Shown here piece after piece: positions 1-11,304 of a DNA stretch of 64,000 bases. Origin of the DNA: Gautieria morchelliformis. Lineage: Eukaryota; Basidiomycota; Agaricomycetes; Gomphales; Gomphaceae. The notes under the pieces were generated by a model. That model was not told where the DNA came from. It worked only from the letters and a program-made list of their open reading frames with translations, and ran no database searches. Within the stretch, counting starts at the first letter, position 1; every line of letters starts with the position of its first letter. The stretch covers positions 1 through 64,000 of the forward strand of contig WHVA01000096.1 of the NCBI GenBank assembly GCA_015179125.1, given 5' to 3'. Both the position numbers and the translations under genes were made by a program.

Positions 1-6
1 GTTGCC

Positions 7-987
7 TTACATGTACTGCCTGATGTTCTTGCGAAACTGTTTGGCCTCAGGGTCCTGGCCCTCTAAGAGCCGTCTCAATGGCTGAGGGAGCACTGGCAGC
101 TCTGGAAGCTGCACCTTTCCTTCTAAACAGCAATCACCAAATCTGGGCCGCCGATTTGAGGATCTCAGCAGGCGTTCTGCCATCCAGTGTAATGCTCCAC
201 AGTCAGGGCAGGCAACAACCATGGGACCCAGATCATGACGCAGCACATCTGCCTCGATTATTCTAGAGCTACCGAGTGGAATAAAAGGAGGAAGTCGCTG
301 AGGGCGCTGCCGAGGTACAGGGTGTGGCAGAAGAGGCTGTGGAGGTGCAGGGAGTGGCAGAGGAGGCTGAGGAGGTGCAGGGAGTGGCCAAGGAGGCTGA
401 GGAGGTGCAGGGAGTCGCTGAAGAGGCCGCAGACGCGCAGGGAGTAGCGGAGGCATTGGTCTTATTGCATTGGCCTGAGCACGCAATGCTGCCACTCCTG
501 CAGAACCTACTACAGGAGGATTAGCTGCCTGTCTACCTCTTCCCAATTGCTGCAATATAGCAGACTGCTCAGCAGCCTGAGCACGCAACTGTGCAATTCC
601 TGCAGAACCAACCACAGGAAGATTGGGAGGTGGCTGTATAGGCGCCTGCCTGTATCTTCTCACGGGCTGTGCTGCTGGGATTGCTGCTAACTGAGCACGA
701 AGGGCTGCCACCTGCTGTCCAGGACTGGGATCAGGAGGACGTAATGGCCCTGCAGCAGGTTGTTGAAAAGGATCAGCCGCATTGCTTCTAGGAGGAGGGT
801 GAGGGATGGCAAAAGGAGGTGGTGGAGGGGGTGGCTGGTTCCGAGCTCTGGCAGCAGCCACAGCAAGGGCACGCGCTCTCCGATCAGTAGGCGACGTCAT
901 AAGACCCTCCTGCTCCTCCCTCACCCTTTCACGCTCCTGCTGACGATTTCTCTCTGGAGTAGATGGATCCCTGAGAAATGCAGGCAT
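7..987 (-). CDS. Helitron Rep/helicase N-terminal region (copy 1), broken or partial
   Basis: The 326-residue reading frame starts MPAFLRDPSTPERNRQQ and is rich in proline, alanine and glutamine, with LPAPPQPP-type tandem repeats at about residues 195-235. It then enters a cysteine-bearing segment (CPDCGALHWMAERL, then FGDCC) that matches the start of the long Rep/helicase ORF at 14500-18636. Copy 1 reads through the position where copy 2 has an amber codon (Leu-Arg-His here, stop-Arg-His there), so the two halves are one protein. The frame stops right after NIRQYM, where copy 2 continues with NAAFAF, so copy 1 is either truncated or diverges at the window edge. The HUH and helicase motifs are not inside the window. 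The N-terminal region probably binds DNA or zinc; this is inferred from the cysteines only. Confidence 0.7.
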   Translation of the reverse strand: MPAFLRDPSTPERNRQQERERVREEQEGLMTSPTDRRARALAVAAARARNQPPPPPPPFAIPHPPPRSNAADPFQQPAAGPLRPPDPSPGQQVAALRAQLAAIPAAQPVRRYRQAPIQPPPNLPVVGSAGIAQLRAQAAEQSAILQQLGRGRQAANPPVVGSAGVAALRAQANAIRPMPPLLPARLRPLQRLPAPPQPPWPLPAPPQPPLPLPAPPQPLLPHPVPRQRPQRLPPFIPLGSSRIIEADVLRHDLGPMVVACPDCGALHWMAERLLRSSNRRPRFGDCCLEGKVQLPELPVLPQPLRRLLEGQDPEAKQFRKNIRQYM

Positions 988-1064
988 AAGCTTAGAGGAA
1001 CAATCAAGCTACCCCACTTCAACTTACATTTGCAAGCAGATGCTGTTGTTGTTAATTTTTCTTG

Positions 1065-1290
1065 GGCAAAGTCAGGGGAATTTATTAATTTCTAATTAAA
1101 TAAATGTCAGACAGCTCACACCAGACCACAGAGAAATACATACATACCAAGGAAGGGATGGGGAGTCTGTTTGTTAGGCAAAGTCAAGGGAATTTATTAA
1201 TTTCTATTTAAAAGAAAAAAAAAAACTGTCAGATGGCTCACACCAGACCACAGAGAAATATATGTACCAAGGAAGGGATGGGGAATTTTT
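1065..1290. repeat. ~113 bp tandem duplication in the Helitron 1 leader
   Basis: Two adjacent copies begin with gcaaagtcaRgggaattta and end near 'aaggaagggatgggga'. The second differs by a few substitutions and an A-run expansion. The rest of 988-1640 shows no coding evidence. Confidence 0.75.
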
Positions 1291-2048
1291 TTGATGAAAA
1301 TATCCAAGTCTTCTTCGGCTATCCAACTGGAATAATTCCAGTAAAAGATCCTGGTCCTGGTCCTGGGGAGATGTCTTCTTCAGCCACCAGTAGTGCAACT
1401 CAACACTGAAAGAACTGCAATGCAATTGTGGCACCCTCTAAGGCAGCCTGGGATGACTACCTGGCTCCTTAGCAGAGAAAAAGCTGCCCCAATGAAGGGG
1501 TCAACCCCAATAGTTCACTGCAGAGACCTCCCTGGGAAGAGATCTTTTGTGTACTACACTATATAGGCTATCTATTAATTCAGTCTCACGCAATTTTTAT
1601 TCTATCTAGTAGTGGGCAGAGAGGAGAGGAGAGGAGGGTGGTGGTGGAGTGCGCAAAGCGGCTGGCTGCGAAGCGATCTGCCAGCGCAGCGCTGCTTTGA
1701 GCGCCTGAGCCGGCAGACCGGCGTAAACCGCTCGCGGCTGCGCCGCTCGCACGCTCCAGAACGCTGCGCAACGCTGGAGCCGGCAGAGTGGTGCAAACCG
1801 CCGGTAGGGCCCAGGGGCTCGTGGCTGCGCCGCTCACGCGCTCCGCTGACAAACTGCTGACCAAGCATTTGTCAGCAGCGCCCACAACCCACTGAGCGCG
1901 TTTAACTCTTAGACTAGGTGGGTACCCGCACTTCGCGCGGGGGTGTAGGTCAAGCGCCTTGGTAAGGTCAAATGCATCAGTAAGGTCAAGTGAATCAGTA
2001 AGGTCAAGTGCATTGGGGTAAATAGGATCATGCAAAATATATCCCTGT

Positions 2049-2386
2049 TCATATAGTATCATGAATCATGTATGCACCCAAAGAACAGCCGAACATGCAG
2101 AGCTCTCTCTCGACCTCTGGGCTGGCCCTCCCAGCGACTCTAGACATGAAAGTGGTAATGGTCTTGACTGAATCATCAGAGATTATAAGATTGCGCCTAT
2201 TGTCATAATCCACAGGTTTCAAAGCTTGTGCATTGTGAAATAGATCCAATAGTGATCTTGGGGATCCTGAATTTTGACAATGTGGTTATATGGATATGCC
2301 AGCTGATCCTCCGATGACGACACTCTCACAGAACCAGAAACAATACCAAAATCAGAAATGGGGGAAGACCCAAAGTGCAGTTGGAT
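2049..2386 (-). pseudogene. Captured gene fragment, unknown function (copy 1 of 3)
   Basis: Read on the minus strand, an open stretch beginning around LHFGSSPISDFG continues through NHIVKIQDPQDH and, after a frame change near 2245, through KPVDYDNRRNLIISDD to a stop at 2049. The same peptide, with the same frame break, occurs in Helitrons i (20740-21062) and k (24390-24716). The family is not recognised. Retained similarity in three Helitron copies suggests a host or Helitron gene piece carried as cargo. It could also be a remnant of a longer Helitron accessory ORF. Confidence 0.5.
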
Positions 2387-2392
2387 AGCATG

Positions 2393-2690
2393 TCCTCACA
2401 CATAACGTGTCCTCACAGGTAGCATGTCCCCACACGTAATGTGTCCTCACAGGTAGTGTGTCCCCAAACGTAACATGTCCTCACAGGTAGTGTGTCCTCA
2501 CAGGTAACGTGTCTCCACACATAACGTGTCCTTACAGGTAGCGTGTCCACACACGTAACGTGTCCTCACAGGTAGCGTGTCCTCACACATAATGTGTCCT
2601 CACATGTAATGTGTCCCACAGGTAGCGTGTCCTCACACGTAACATGTCCTCACAGGTAACATGTCCTCACAGGTAACATGTCCTCACACA
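2393..2690. repeat. 17 bp minisatellite
   Basis: Degenerate 17 bp units of the type 'gtgtcctcacaggtagc' alternate with 'gtgtcctcacacgtaac', giving a 34 bp higher-order unit. Related arrays lie at 21064-21370 and 23740-24385. A shorter mixed array of the same words is at about 3110-3290. Confidence 0.85.
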
Positions 2691-2699
2691 TATCAGGGA

Positions 2700-3900
2700 C
2701 ATGTATCAGTATCTATTTTGTGACATATATAGACATAAATAAAATAGCAAAAGAAACCACATTTAAGCAGCTGTTGTCATTAATTTTAGCAAAGCCTGGA
2801 TAATTTATTGATATCTACCTTTTAAAAAAATGTCAAAAAATGTACAGTACATGTAACCTGAAGCTGGTATTAATTTTAGCAAAGTCAGGATAATTCATTG
2901 ATATCTATATTTATTTTTCAAAAAAAGATACAAAAAAACACACTACATTAAAACAGAAGTTGTTATTAACTTGAGCAAAGAAGTTACTGAGATCCATTTC
3001 GAAAAAATGTCAAAGAAATGTACAGGATATTTAAGTGTTATTGAGGTTAGCAAGTTTTATTTATTGATGTCTATTTGCGAAAAAATATCGAAAAATTTAA
3101 AGGATATGTAAGGTGTGTCCTCACACATGGCATGTCCTCACATGTAGTGTGTCCCCAAGTATAGTGTGCATAGCATATCCCTCAAGTATAGTGTGTGTAG
3201 CATGTCCCTTGTTTGTCCTCCGAGTATAGCTTGTCCCCCATGCGTAGTGCCCCATGAATAACATGCATCCCCCAAGTGTAGCATATCCCCAAGGGCCTCA
3301 AAGTGAAATTATTGTATATGCAAGCAAAATAAGTAAATGACAGAGGGTTTACAATGAATATTAGAGATATAATTGGAAGCAGAGGCTTTTACTTATCATT
3401 AACTTTTAGCAAACTCAGGGACATGTATCAATATCTATTTTACAGACATAAATAAAACAGTAAAGGAAACCATATTTAAGCAGCTGCTCATTAATTTTAG
3501 CAAAGTCAGGATTATAGGATTATCTATTTTTCGTGTCAAAAAACTGTCCAGTACATGTAAGCTGAAGCTGTTATTAATTTTAGCAAAGTTAGGATTATCT
3601 ATTTTTCGAAATCTGTCAAAAAAATGCACTGTACATTTAAGCTGGAGCTGTTGTCAATTTGGATAAAGTCAGGATAATTTATTGACATATATCTGCGAAA
3701 AAATGTCAAAAAAGTACAGTACATTGAAGCAGAAGCTGTTATTAATGCCCAGCCAAAGCCAGAGAAGCCCAGAGACTGACAGACAAACCCAGAGCCCAGC
3801 CGAAGCCATAGTAAGCCAGCCACCAGTATAGCCAGAGAGGAGTGCCTGGTAAGCAGCTTTACAGTAAATAAAACAATAAAACAAACCACATTTAAAGGTA
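2700..3900. repeat. AT-rich ~88 bp tandem repeats of the Helitron body
   Basis: Degenerate repeats containing 'attaattttagcaaagtcag', 'ttgatatctattt', 'gcgaaaaaatgtcaaaaa' and 'gtacagtacat'. The same module recurs at about 7240-7560, 10110-10450, 13110-13450, 21400-21850 and, reversed, 23240-23720. Open frames across it are low-complexity and not credible genes. Confidence 0.85.
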
Positions 3901-4358
3901 GAATCTATTGTCATTGATTTTAGAGGAAACTTATTGATGTCAATTTTCGAAAAAACCCTGAAAAATATTGATATTAAAATACATTTTTTTCAGCAGTCTT
4001 TGGATGTTATTTAAAACTATTTTCGAAAAAAATCACAAAAATATAATGCACATGTGACAATACTATGATAAAAAAAAAAACAATAAAATTACCACTACAA
4101 ATAAAATAAAATACATGGCAATGCATAAAAAAAAAACATATTACCTACCAATAGAGGGCCAGCCAAGCAATAGACAGGCAGCCAACTAAAGGAGGAGACA
4201 GCAGACAGAGCACAGAGCAGACAGCGGACAGAGCACAGAGCACAGAGCACAGAGCACAGAGCAGACAGAGCACAGAGCAGACAGAGCACAGAGCAGACAG
4301 CGGACAGAGGAATCGCCGGTGGGGCAGGTTCCTAGCGTTCCCTCCTTACCGTGCGGCC

Positions 4359-4364
4359 TTTATA
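4359..4364 (-). promoter_or_regulatory. TATA box of Helitron 5' block (a)
   Basis: The minus strand reads GGTATAAAGGC just inside the GC-rich 5' end, downstream of a GGTCACGTGACC palindrome (about 4411-4422). The same arrangement recurs in every non-autonomous copy. Function as a promoter is inferred. Confidence 0.45.
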
Positions 4365-4839
4365 CCGCGCGCGCGTCGTGCACGGACCATGCTCATACGC
4401 TGTCACGAACGGGTCACGTGACCGCTGACCAGCGTTCATGCTCGCGGCTGCGCCGCTCGCCGCTGACCTAAAGAGAGAGCCCTGGAGCCGGCAGACCGGC
4501 GTAAACCGGTGATAGGGCCAGGGGCTCGCGGCTGCGCCGCTCACGCGCTCCGCTGACAAACTGGTGACCAAGCATTGGTCAGCAGCGCCCACAACCCACT
4601 GAGCGTGTTTAACTCTTAGACTAGGTGGATACCCGCGCTTCGCGCGGGGGTGCAAGTCAAACACCTCGGTAAGGTCAAGCGCCTCGGTAAGGTCAAATGC
4701 ATCAGCAAGGTCAAACGCCTTGGGTAAATCAAACTTGGGATAAGTCAAACACATTCGGATAAGAAAATTTCATTCAGATAAGTAAAACACATTTTATTGA
4801 TTAAAAGTAGCTCTAAGTAACACATCAAGGTAGGTAATG

Positions 4840-6142
4840 TTATGACCATGCTGCTTGACCAACTCTGGTACCTCCATGCCTCCTCTGGCTCTATTCCACA
4901 AAGTCCACACTTTGACCTTTTGATCCCCTTGTTCTTTACTATTCACATACTTCCCCTTTTGACTCTATTCACCGGCCTTCCCTACTTGACCCTTAGCATA
5001 GCAAGTCCGGAGCATCAGGAGATCCATTTGTTCCACTATCAATGTTACGACTGTTCCGCTCAACCATCTCCACCATATCCGCATACCCTCCGCACCACCT
5101 CTGCACCGCCTCCGCACCACCTCCGACTCTATTCCACAACATCCGCACCATCTGCAACCCTCTACCTGGACCCTTGTGATTTCAGTACCCCTGGCCACCT
5201 CCAGATACCGGCCCCCGTACTCGACCCTGAACACAGCAAGATACCATTTCCGTAATTCCGTTTCTTCTGAGGCCTATTGTACATACTCGCCTTGTTCTTT
5301 GCCATTGTACTTACCCTACCCTGCACCCCCCTTGTCATCCCATTGTTCCGCATTAGTTACTTGCCCTGTATGTCTATCCGATTCCTGCACTCTCCAGAAT
5401 TTGCTTAGTACCATACCATTACCTGTTGCTTCAGCTCTTTGTATAAAACCCCCTCATGTATGTCTCCGTTCCTGCAATCAGATAATCAACTTCGATACGT
5501 GATTCCCTTCGCACTGTCTCCTGTTCTTAGCACAGCGAGTTTTGCTAGTCTTGTCTCCTTCCGCTCTCGACCCTCTGTCCTCCGCCTCTTCCGCCTCTTC
5601 TGACCTTTGTTCTCCAACCCTCGAACCTCGACTCTCAGTACTCTGTTCCCGACTTCTGCCTTCTCCGATATCCGCAAGTCAATCCCGAAATACTTAGGAC
5701 GGTAGTTCATCAGGGGCGCAACACATAAGTTGAAGCCGTTGTCCTTTCCAGTTCCGACCTCTGGGAATTCCAATACGTAACAATCAATTAGACCCACATT
5801 CCCCTTGTTCTTTTGCCTATTGATTGTTCTTAGTTCTACCCGGCACCCCCTTGTAGTTCCTCTTGTTCCGTATTAGTTACTTACTCCATTTATCCTAGTT
5901 ACTTTTGCTTGCACTGGAATTGCTTACCTCTACCTTCTGACATGTTGTCTCAGCTCTTTGTATAAAACCCAGTCATGTGTGCCTCTGTTTTGCAATCAGA
6001 TAATTGACTTGAATATATGACTCCCTTTGCACTGTTTCCTGTTCTTACCACAGCAAGTACTTGCAAGGCCTCTGTCTCTCTGACCTCTGCCTTCCACCTC
6101 GATTTCTGATATCCAACTTAACTCAATTCTTGAACCCTTACC
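4840..6142. other. Segment between the two 3' termini; no gene seen
   Basis: Pyrimidine-rich sequence with internal similarities (for example 'cccttgttctttRctattca' and 'tgtataaaaccc'). Shortened versions sit at the equivalent place in copies d (about 8630-9165) and f (about 11490-12018). Reading frames are short and not conserved between copies, so no gene is called. Confidence 0.6.
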
Positions 6143-6143
6143 T

Positions 6144-6180
6144 CTAGGTGGATACCCATGCTTTGCATGGGGTGTAGGCC
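6144..6180 (-). other. Inner, CpG-decayed Helitron 3' terminus (b)
   Basis: CTAGGTGGATACCCATGCTT followed by tgcatgggg: the hairpin arms read CCCATGC/GCATGGG where the active copies read CCCGCGC/GCGCGGG. The 15 bp subterminal repeats (ggtcaaatgcat) follow as at the outer terminus. Related inner termini are at 9167 and 12020. Confidence 0.65.
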
Positions 6181-6319
6181 AAACACCTCGGTAAGGTGAA
6201 ATGCATCAGCAAGGTCAAATGCATTGGGTAAATCAAACTTGGGATAAGTAAAACACATCTCATTGCCATTGAAAGTAGCTATAAGTAACACCTCACGATA
6301 GGTAATGTCTCTACATATG

Positions 6320-7200
6320 TCTGCATGTGCCCAAGTATAGTGTGCATAGCATGTCCTCCATGCACAGTGTGTCCCTCAAATATAGCATGCTTATTGTGTG
6401 CCTGGTTTGTAACATGACCCCACACATAACATGTCCCCAAGTATAGTGTGCGTAGCACGTCCTCCATGCATAGTCTGTCTCCACATGTAGCATGTCCCTG
6501 GTTTGTAGCATGTCCCCAAACGTAGCATGCCCCTAAATTATAGCATGTGTGTCCCCCATGCATAGCATGTCCACATGTGTAGCATGTCCCTACATGTAGT
6601 GTGTGTAGCATCTGCCTCAAGTATAGTGTGCAAAGTGTGTCCCCCATGCATAACATGTCCCCCAAGTGTAGTGTGCATAGCATGCCCTTTGTTTGTAGTG
6701 TCTCCCCCTGGTATAGCATGTGTAGAATGTCCCGTCTTGTAGTGTGTTCCCCATGCATAGTGTGTGTAGTGTGTCCCCTGTTTGTACCGTGTCCCCCAAG
6801 CATAGTGTCTGTCCCCAAGCATAGTATGTCCCCAAGCATAGTATGTCCCCAAGCATAGTATGTCCCCAAGCATAGTGTATCCCACCATATAGTGTGCACA
6901 TCCCCATGCATAGTGTGTGTGTGCCCATGCATAGCATGCTTGTCCCCATGCATAACAGTGTGTCTCTACGCATAACATGCATGTCCCCAAGCATAGCATG
7001 CGTGTCCCCATGCACAACATGCATGTCTCCACGCCTAACGTGCATGTCTCCACACCTAACATGCATGTCTCCACGCATAACATGCATGTCTTCATGCCTA
7101 ACATGCATGTCTCCATGCATAACATATGTGTCTCCATGCATAGTGTGCGTGTGCCCATGCATAGTGGGTGTAGCATGTCCCAATGGCATGTGTAGCATAT
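6320..7200. repeat. 21 bp minisatellite (copy b)
   Basis: Units of 'catgcRtgtccccatgcatag' type, about 21 bp, become more regular towards 6890-7170. Because 21 is a multiple of three, long open frames exist on both strands (for example a seven-residue MHGDTHA-like repeat). They are treated as shadows, not genes. Confidence 0.85.
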
Positions 7201-8190
7201 CCCAAGGGCCTCAAAGTGAAGCAAGCAGAGGCTGTCTTTTCATTAACTTCTAGCAAACTCAGGGACATGTATCAATATCTATTTTGTGACATACAGATAT
7301 AAATAAAATAGTAAAGGAGGCCATATTTAAGCAGCTGCTGTCATTAATTTTAGCAAAGTCAGGATTATCTATTTTTTGAAAAATGTCAAAACAAATGTCC
7401 AGTACATTTAAGCTGAAGTTATTATTAATTTTAGCAGAGTCAAGATTATCTATTTTTCGAAAAATGTCAAAAAAATGCACTGTACATTTAACCTGGAGCT
7501 GTTGTCAATTTTCACAAAGTCAGGATAATTTATTGACATCTATTTGTGAAAAAATGCCAAAAAAGTACAGTACATTGAAGCAGAAGCTGTTATTAATGCC
7601 CAGCCCAAGCCAGAGAAGCCCAGAGACTGACAGAGAAACCCAGAGGCCAGCCAAAGCCATAGTAACAGCCACCAGTATAGCCAGAGAAGGAGTGCCTGAC
7701 AGCTTTACAGTAAATAAAACAACAAAAACCACATTTAAAAGTAGAACCTTTTGTCATTAATTTTAGAGGAAACTGTCAATTTTCGAAAAAAACCTGAAAA
7801 ATATATATATAAAAATACTTTTTTTCAGCAGTCTTGGGATTTTATTTAAATCTATTTTTCGAAAAAATTCACACAAATATAAAGTACATGTGACAATACA
7901 ATATGATGAAAAAAAAAATGGAACCAATAAAATTACAAACACAAATAAAATAAAATACATGGGAATGCATTAAAAAAGAGATATTACTTACCAATAGAAA
8001 GCCAGCCAAGCCAATAGAAAGCCAGCCAACCAAAGCCATTGACAGCCAGCCAGCTCAAGGAGGAGACACCAGAGAGCGCAGACACAGCAGACAGCAGACA
8101 CAGCAGAGAGCAGACAGCAGAGAGAGCAGACAGCAGAGTGAGGAATTGCCGGTCAGGCAGATTCCTGGCGTTCCATCCTACCGAACTGCC

Positions 8191-8198
8191 TTTATATA
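8191..8198 (-). promoter_or_regulatory. TATA box of Helitron 5' block (b)
   Basis: The minus strand reads GGTATATAAAGGC next to the CpG-rich 5' block, at the same place as in the other copies. Confidence 0.4.
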
Positions 8199-9334
8199 CC
8201 GCGCACGCGTGTCGTGCACGGACCACGCGCGAACGGGTCACGTGACCGCGGACGCTGCTGCGCAGCTTCGCGCCGGTCTGCCGGTCACGTGACCGCTGCG
8301 CAGCGTTGGTGCTCGCGGCTGCGCCGCTCGCCGCTGACATAAGTTTTACGTAATATTATTTGTAAGCGCGCCCACAACCTCCCACCGTGCTACTTTCACC
8401 TATAGGAACTAGGTGGATACCCGCGCTTCGCGCGGGGGTGCAAGTCAAACGCCTCAGTAAGGTCAAACGCATCAGCAAGGTCAAACGCCTTGGGTAAATC
8501 AAACTTGGGATAAGTCAAACACATTCGGATAAGAAAATTTCATTCAGATAAGTAAAACGCATCTTATTGATTGAAAGTAGCTCTAAGTAACACATCAAGG
8601 TAGGTAATGTTATGACCATGCTGCTCGACCAACTCTGGTACCTCCATGCCTCCTCTCACTCTATTCCGCAACATCCACACTTTGACCTTTTGATCTCCTT
8701 GTTCTTTACTATTCACATGCTTCCCCTTTTGACTCTATTCCGCAACATCCACACTTTGACCCTTTGATCTCCTTGTTCTTCACTATTCACATGCTTCCCC
8801 TTTTGACTCTATCAATTAGACCCACATTCCCCTTGTTCTTTTGCCTATTGATTGTTCTTAGTTCTACCTGGAACCCCCTTGTAGTTCCTCTTGCTCCATA
8901 TTAGTTACTTACTCCATTCATCCTACTTACTTTTGCTTGCACCGGAATTGCTTACCTCTACCTTCTGACATATTGTCTCTTTGTATAAAACCCAGTCATG
9001 TGTGCCTCTGTTCTGCAATCAGATAATTGACTTTGATATGTGACTCCCTTTGCACTGTTTCCTGTTCTTACCACAGCAAGTACTTGCAAGGCCTCTGTCT
9101 CTCTGACCTCTGCCTTCCAACTCAATTTCTGATATCCAACTTAACTCGATTCTTGAACCCTTACCTCTAGGTGGATACCCATGCTTCACATGGGGGTGTA
9201 GGTCAAACGCCTCGGTAAGGTCAAATGCATCAGCAAGGTCAAATGCATTGGGTAAATCAAACTTGGGATAAGTAAAACACATCTCATTGCAATTGAAAGT
9301 AGCTATGAGTAACACATCAAGATAGGTAAGTCTC

Positions 9335-10085
9335 TACACATGTCTGCATGTGCCCAAGTATAGTGTGCATAGCCTCGAATATAGCATGCTTATTGTGTCC
9401 CTGGTTTGTAACATGACCCCACACATAACATGTCCCCAAGTATAGTGTGCGTAGCATGTCCTCCATGCATAGTGTGTCTCCACATCTAGCATGTCCCCAA
9501 GTACAGTGTGCATGGCGTGTCCCACATGCATAGCATGTCCCTGGTTTGTAGCATGTCCCCAAACATAGCGTGTCCCTAAATTATAGCATGTGTGTCCCCC
9601 ATGCATAGCGTGTCCACATGTGTAGCATGTCCCTACATGCAGTGTGTGTAGCATCTCCCTCAAGTATAGTGTGCAAAGTGTGTCCCCAATGCATAACATG
9701 TTCCCCAAGTATAGTGTGCATGGCATGTCCTTTGTTTGTAGTGTGTCTCCCAAGTATAGCATGTGTAGAATGTCCCTTGTAGTGTTTTCCCCTGTAGTGT
9801 GTCCTTGTTCTTACCGTGTCCCCCAAGTATAGTGTGTCCCCACATATAGTGTGCACATCCCCATGCATAGCGTGTGTGTCCCCATGCATAGCATGCTTGT
9901 CCCCATGCATAACATGCGTGTCTCCACACATAACATATCTGTCTCCATGCATAACATGCGTGTCCCCATGCATAGCATGCGTGTCCCCATGCATAGTGTG
10001 CGTGTCCCCACGCATAGTGTGTGTAGCATGCCCCTCAAGTATAGCATGCATAGCATGTCCCAATGGCATGTGTAGCATATCCCCA
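9335..10085. repeat. 21 bp minisatellite (copy d)
   Basis: Same unit family as at 6320-7200, most regular at 9850-10030. No gene. Confidence 0.85.
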
Positions 10086-11033
10086 AGGGCTTCAAAGTGA
10101 AGCAAGCAGGGGCTGTTACTTATCAGTTACTTTTCGCAAACTCAGGGACATGTATCAATATCTATTTTGTGACATATACAGACAAATAGTAAAGGAAGCC
10201 ATATTTAAGCAGCTGCTGTCATTAATTTTAGCAAAGTCAGGATTATCTATTTTTTGAAAAATGTCAAAACAAATGTCCAGTACATTTAAGCTGAAGTTGT
10301 TATTAATTTTAGCAGAGTCAAGATTATCTATTTTTCGAAAAATGTCAAAAAAATGCACTTTACATTTAAGCTGGAGCTGTTGTCAATTTTCATAAAGTCA
10401 GGATAATTTATTGACATCTATCTGCAAAAAATGTCATAAAAGTACAGTACATTGAAGCAGAAGCTGTTATTAATGCCCAGCCAAAGCCAGAGAAGCCCAG
10501 AGACTGACAGAGCCCAGCCAAAGCCATAGTAAGCCAGCCACCAGTATAGCCAGAGAGGAGTGCCTAGGAAGCAGCTTTACAGTAAATAAAACAATAAAAC
10601 AAACCACATTTAAAAGAAGAATATATTGTCATTGATTTTAGAAGAAACTTATTGATGTCAATTTTCGAAAAAAACCTGAAAAATATTGCTATTAAAATAC
10701 TTTTTTTTTTGCAGTCTTTGGATGTTATTTAAATCTATTTTCGAAAAAAATCACAAAAATATAATGCAAATGTGACAATACTATATGATGACAAAAAAGG
10801 AACTAATAAAATTACCAACACAAATAAAATACATGGGAATGCATTAAAAAAAAGATATTACCTACCAATAGAAAGCCAGCCAAGCCAATAGATAGCCGGC
10901 CAGCCAAAGCAATAGACAGCAAGCCAGCTAAAGGAGGAGACAGCACACAGAGCAGACAGCACACAGAGCACATAGCAGAAGGAGGAATCGCCGGTTGGGC
11001 AGGTTCCTAGCGTTCCTTCCTTACCGTTTGGCC

Positions 11034-11039
11034 TTTATA
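11034..11039 (-). promoter_or_regulatory. TATA box of Helitron 5' block (d)
   Basis: Minus strand GGTATAAAGGCC, at the same place as in copies a, b, f and i. Confidence 0.4.
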
Positions 11040-11304
11040 CCGCGTGCGCATCGTGCATGGACCATGCTCGTACGCTGGTCGCGAACGGGTCACGTGACCG
11101 CTGCGCAGCGTTCATGCTTGCGGCTGCGCCGCTCGCCGCTGACTTAAAGAGAGAGCCCTGGAGCCGGCAGACCGGCGTAAACCGGTGATAGGGCCAGGGG
11201 ATCGCGGCTGCGCCGCTCGCGTGCTCCGCTGACAAACTGATGACCAAGCATTGGTCAGCATTTGTCAGCGTGCCCACAACCTCCCACCGTGCTACTTTCA
11301 CCTA

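Larger units (their letters stand above)
1..1913 (-). mobile_element. Helitron copy 1, 5' part (3' end outside window)
   Basis: This is the 5' portion of an autonomous Helitron read on the minus strand. It holds the N-terminal coding part of a Rep/helicase protein (7-987), a short tandem duplication, and a GC-rich 5' block (about 1645-1860) with the direct repeat of 'gctgcgccgctc' that recurs at the 5' end of every Helitron in the window. On its right it abuts the CTAG 3' terminus of the next Helitron at 1914. The remaining Rep and helicase coding sequence would lie left of base 1. The exact 5' terminal TC could not be fixed. Confidence 0.75.
1914..4620 (-). mobile_element. Non-autonomous Helitron (a)
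   Basis: Bounded by two minus-strand Helitron 3' termini, the CTAG at 1914-1917 (this copy) and the CTAG at 4621-4624 (next copy), both preceded by A as expected for insertion between A and T. Beside the terminus lie a CpG hairpin (ccgcacttcgcgcggg) and a ~15 bp subterminal tandem repeat of the form 'aaggtcaagtgcatYagt'. Then come a captured gene fragment (2049-2386), a 17 bp minisatellite, AT-rich 88 bp repeats, CAGACAG-type repeats (about 4195-4310), a TATA block (4359-4364) and the GC-rich 5' block. No transposition protein is encoded, so mobility would depend on copy 2 or a relative. Confidence 0.75.
4621..8408 (-). mobile_element. Non-autonomous composite Helitron (b) with two 3' termini
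   Basis: The outer 3' terminus is CTAG at 4621-4624 with hairpin ccgcgcttcgcgcgg. A second, CpG-decayed terminus (CTAG at 6144-6147 with cccatgctttgcatggg) lies inside. Between them (4840-6142) is a ~1.3 kb pyrimidine-rich unique segment without a convincing ORF. To the right of the inner terminus follow a 21 bp minisatellite, AT-rich repeats, an 'agccagccaa' repeat zone, a TATA block (8191-8198) and a 5' block with two GGTCACGTGACC palindromes (about 8235 and 8284). The same two-terminus layout recurs in copies d and f, so the composite, not the parts, has been amplifying. Confidence 0.7.
8409..11304 (-). mobile_element. Non-autonomous composite Helitron (d)
   Basis: Outer terminus CTAG at 8409-8412 with hairpin ccgcgcttcgcgcgg; inner decayed terminus CTAG at 9167-9170 with cccatgcttcacatggg. 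The order of modules is as in copy b: 15 bp subterminal repeats, intervening segment (8630-9165, shorter than in b), 21 bp array (about 9335-10085), AT-rich repeats, TATA block at 11034-11039, palindromes and GC-rich 5' block ending near 11300. No coding sequence is supported. Confidence 0.7.

Noticed and set aside
1586-2062. ORFs with DLTDSLDLTDAFDLTKALDL repeats at Helitron ends (also near 4332 and 9019)
   Set aside because: They come from the 15 bp subterminal repeats and run through the terminal hairpin; not genes.
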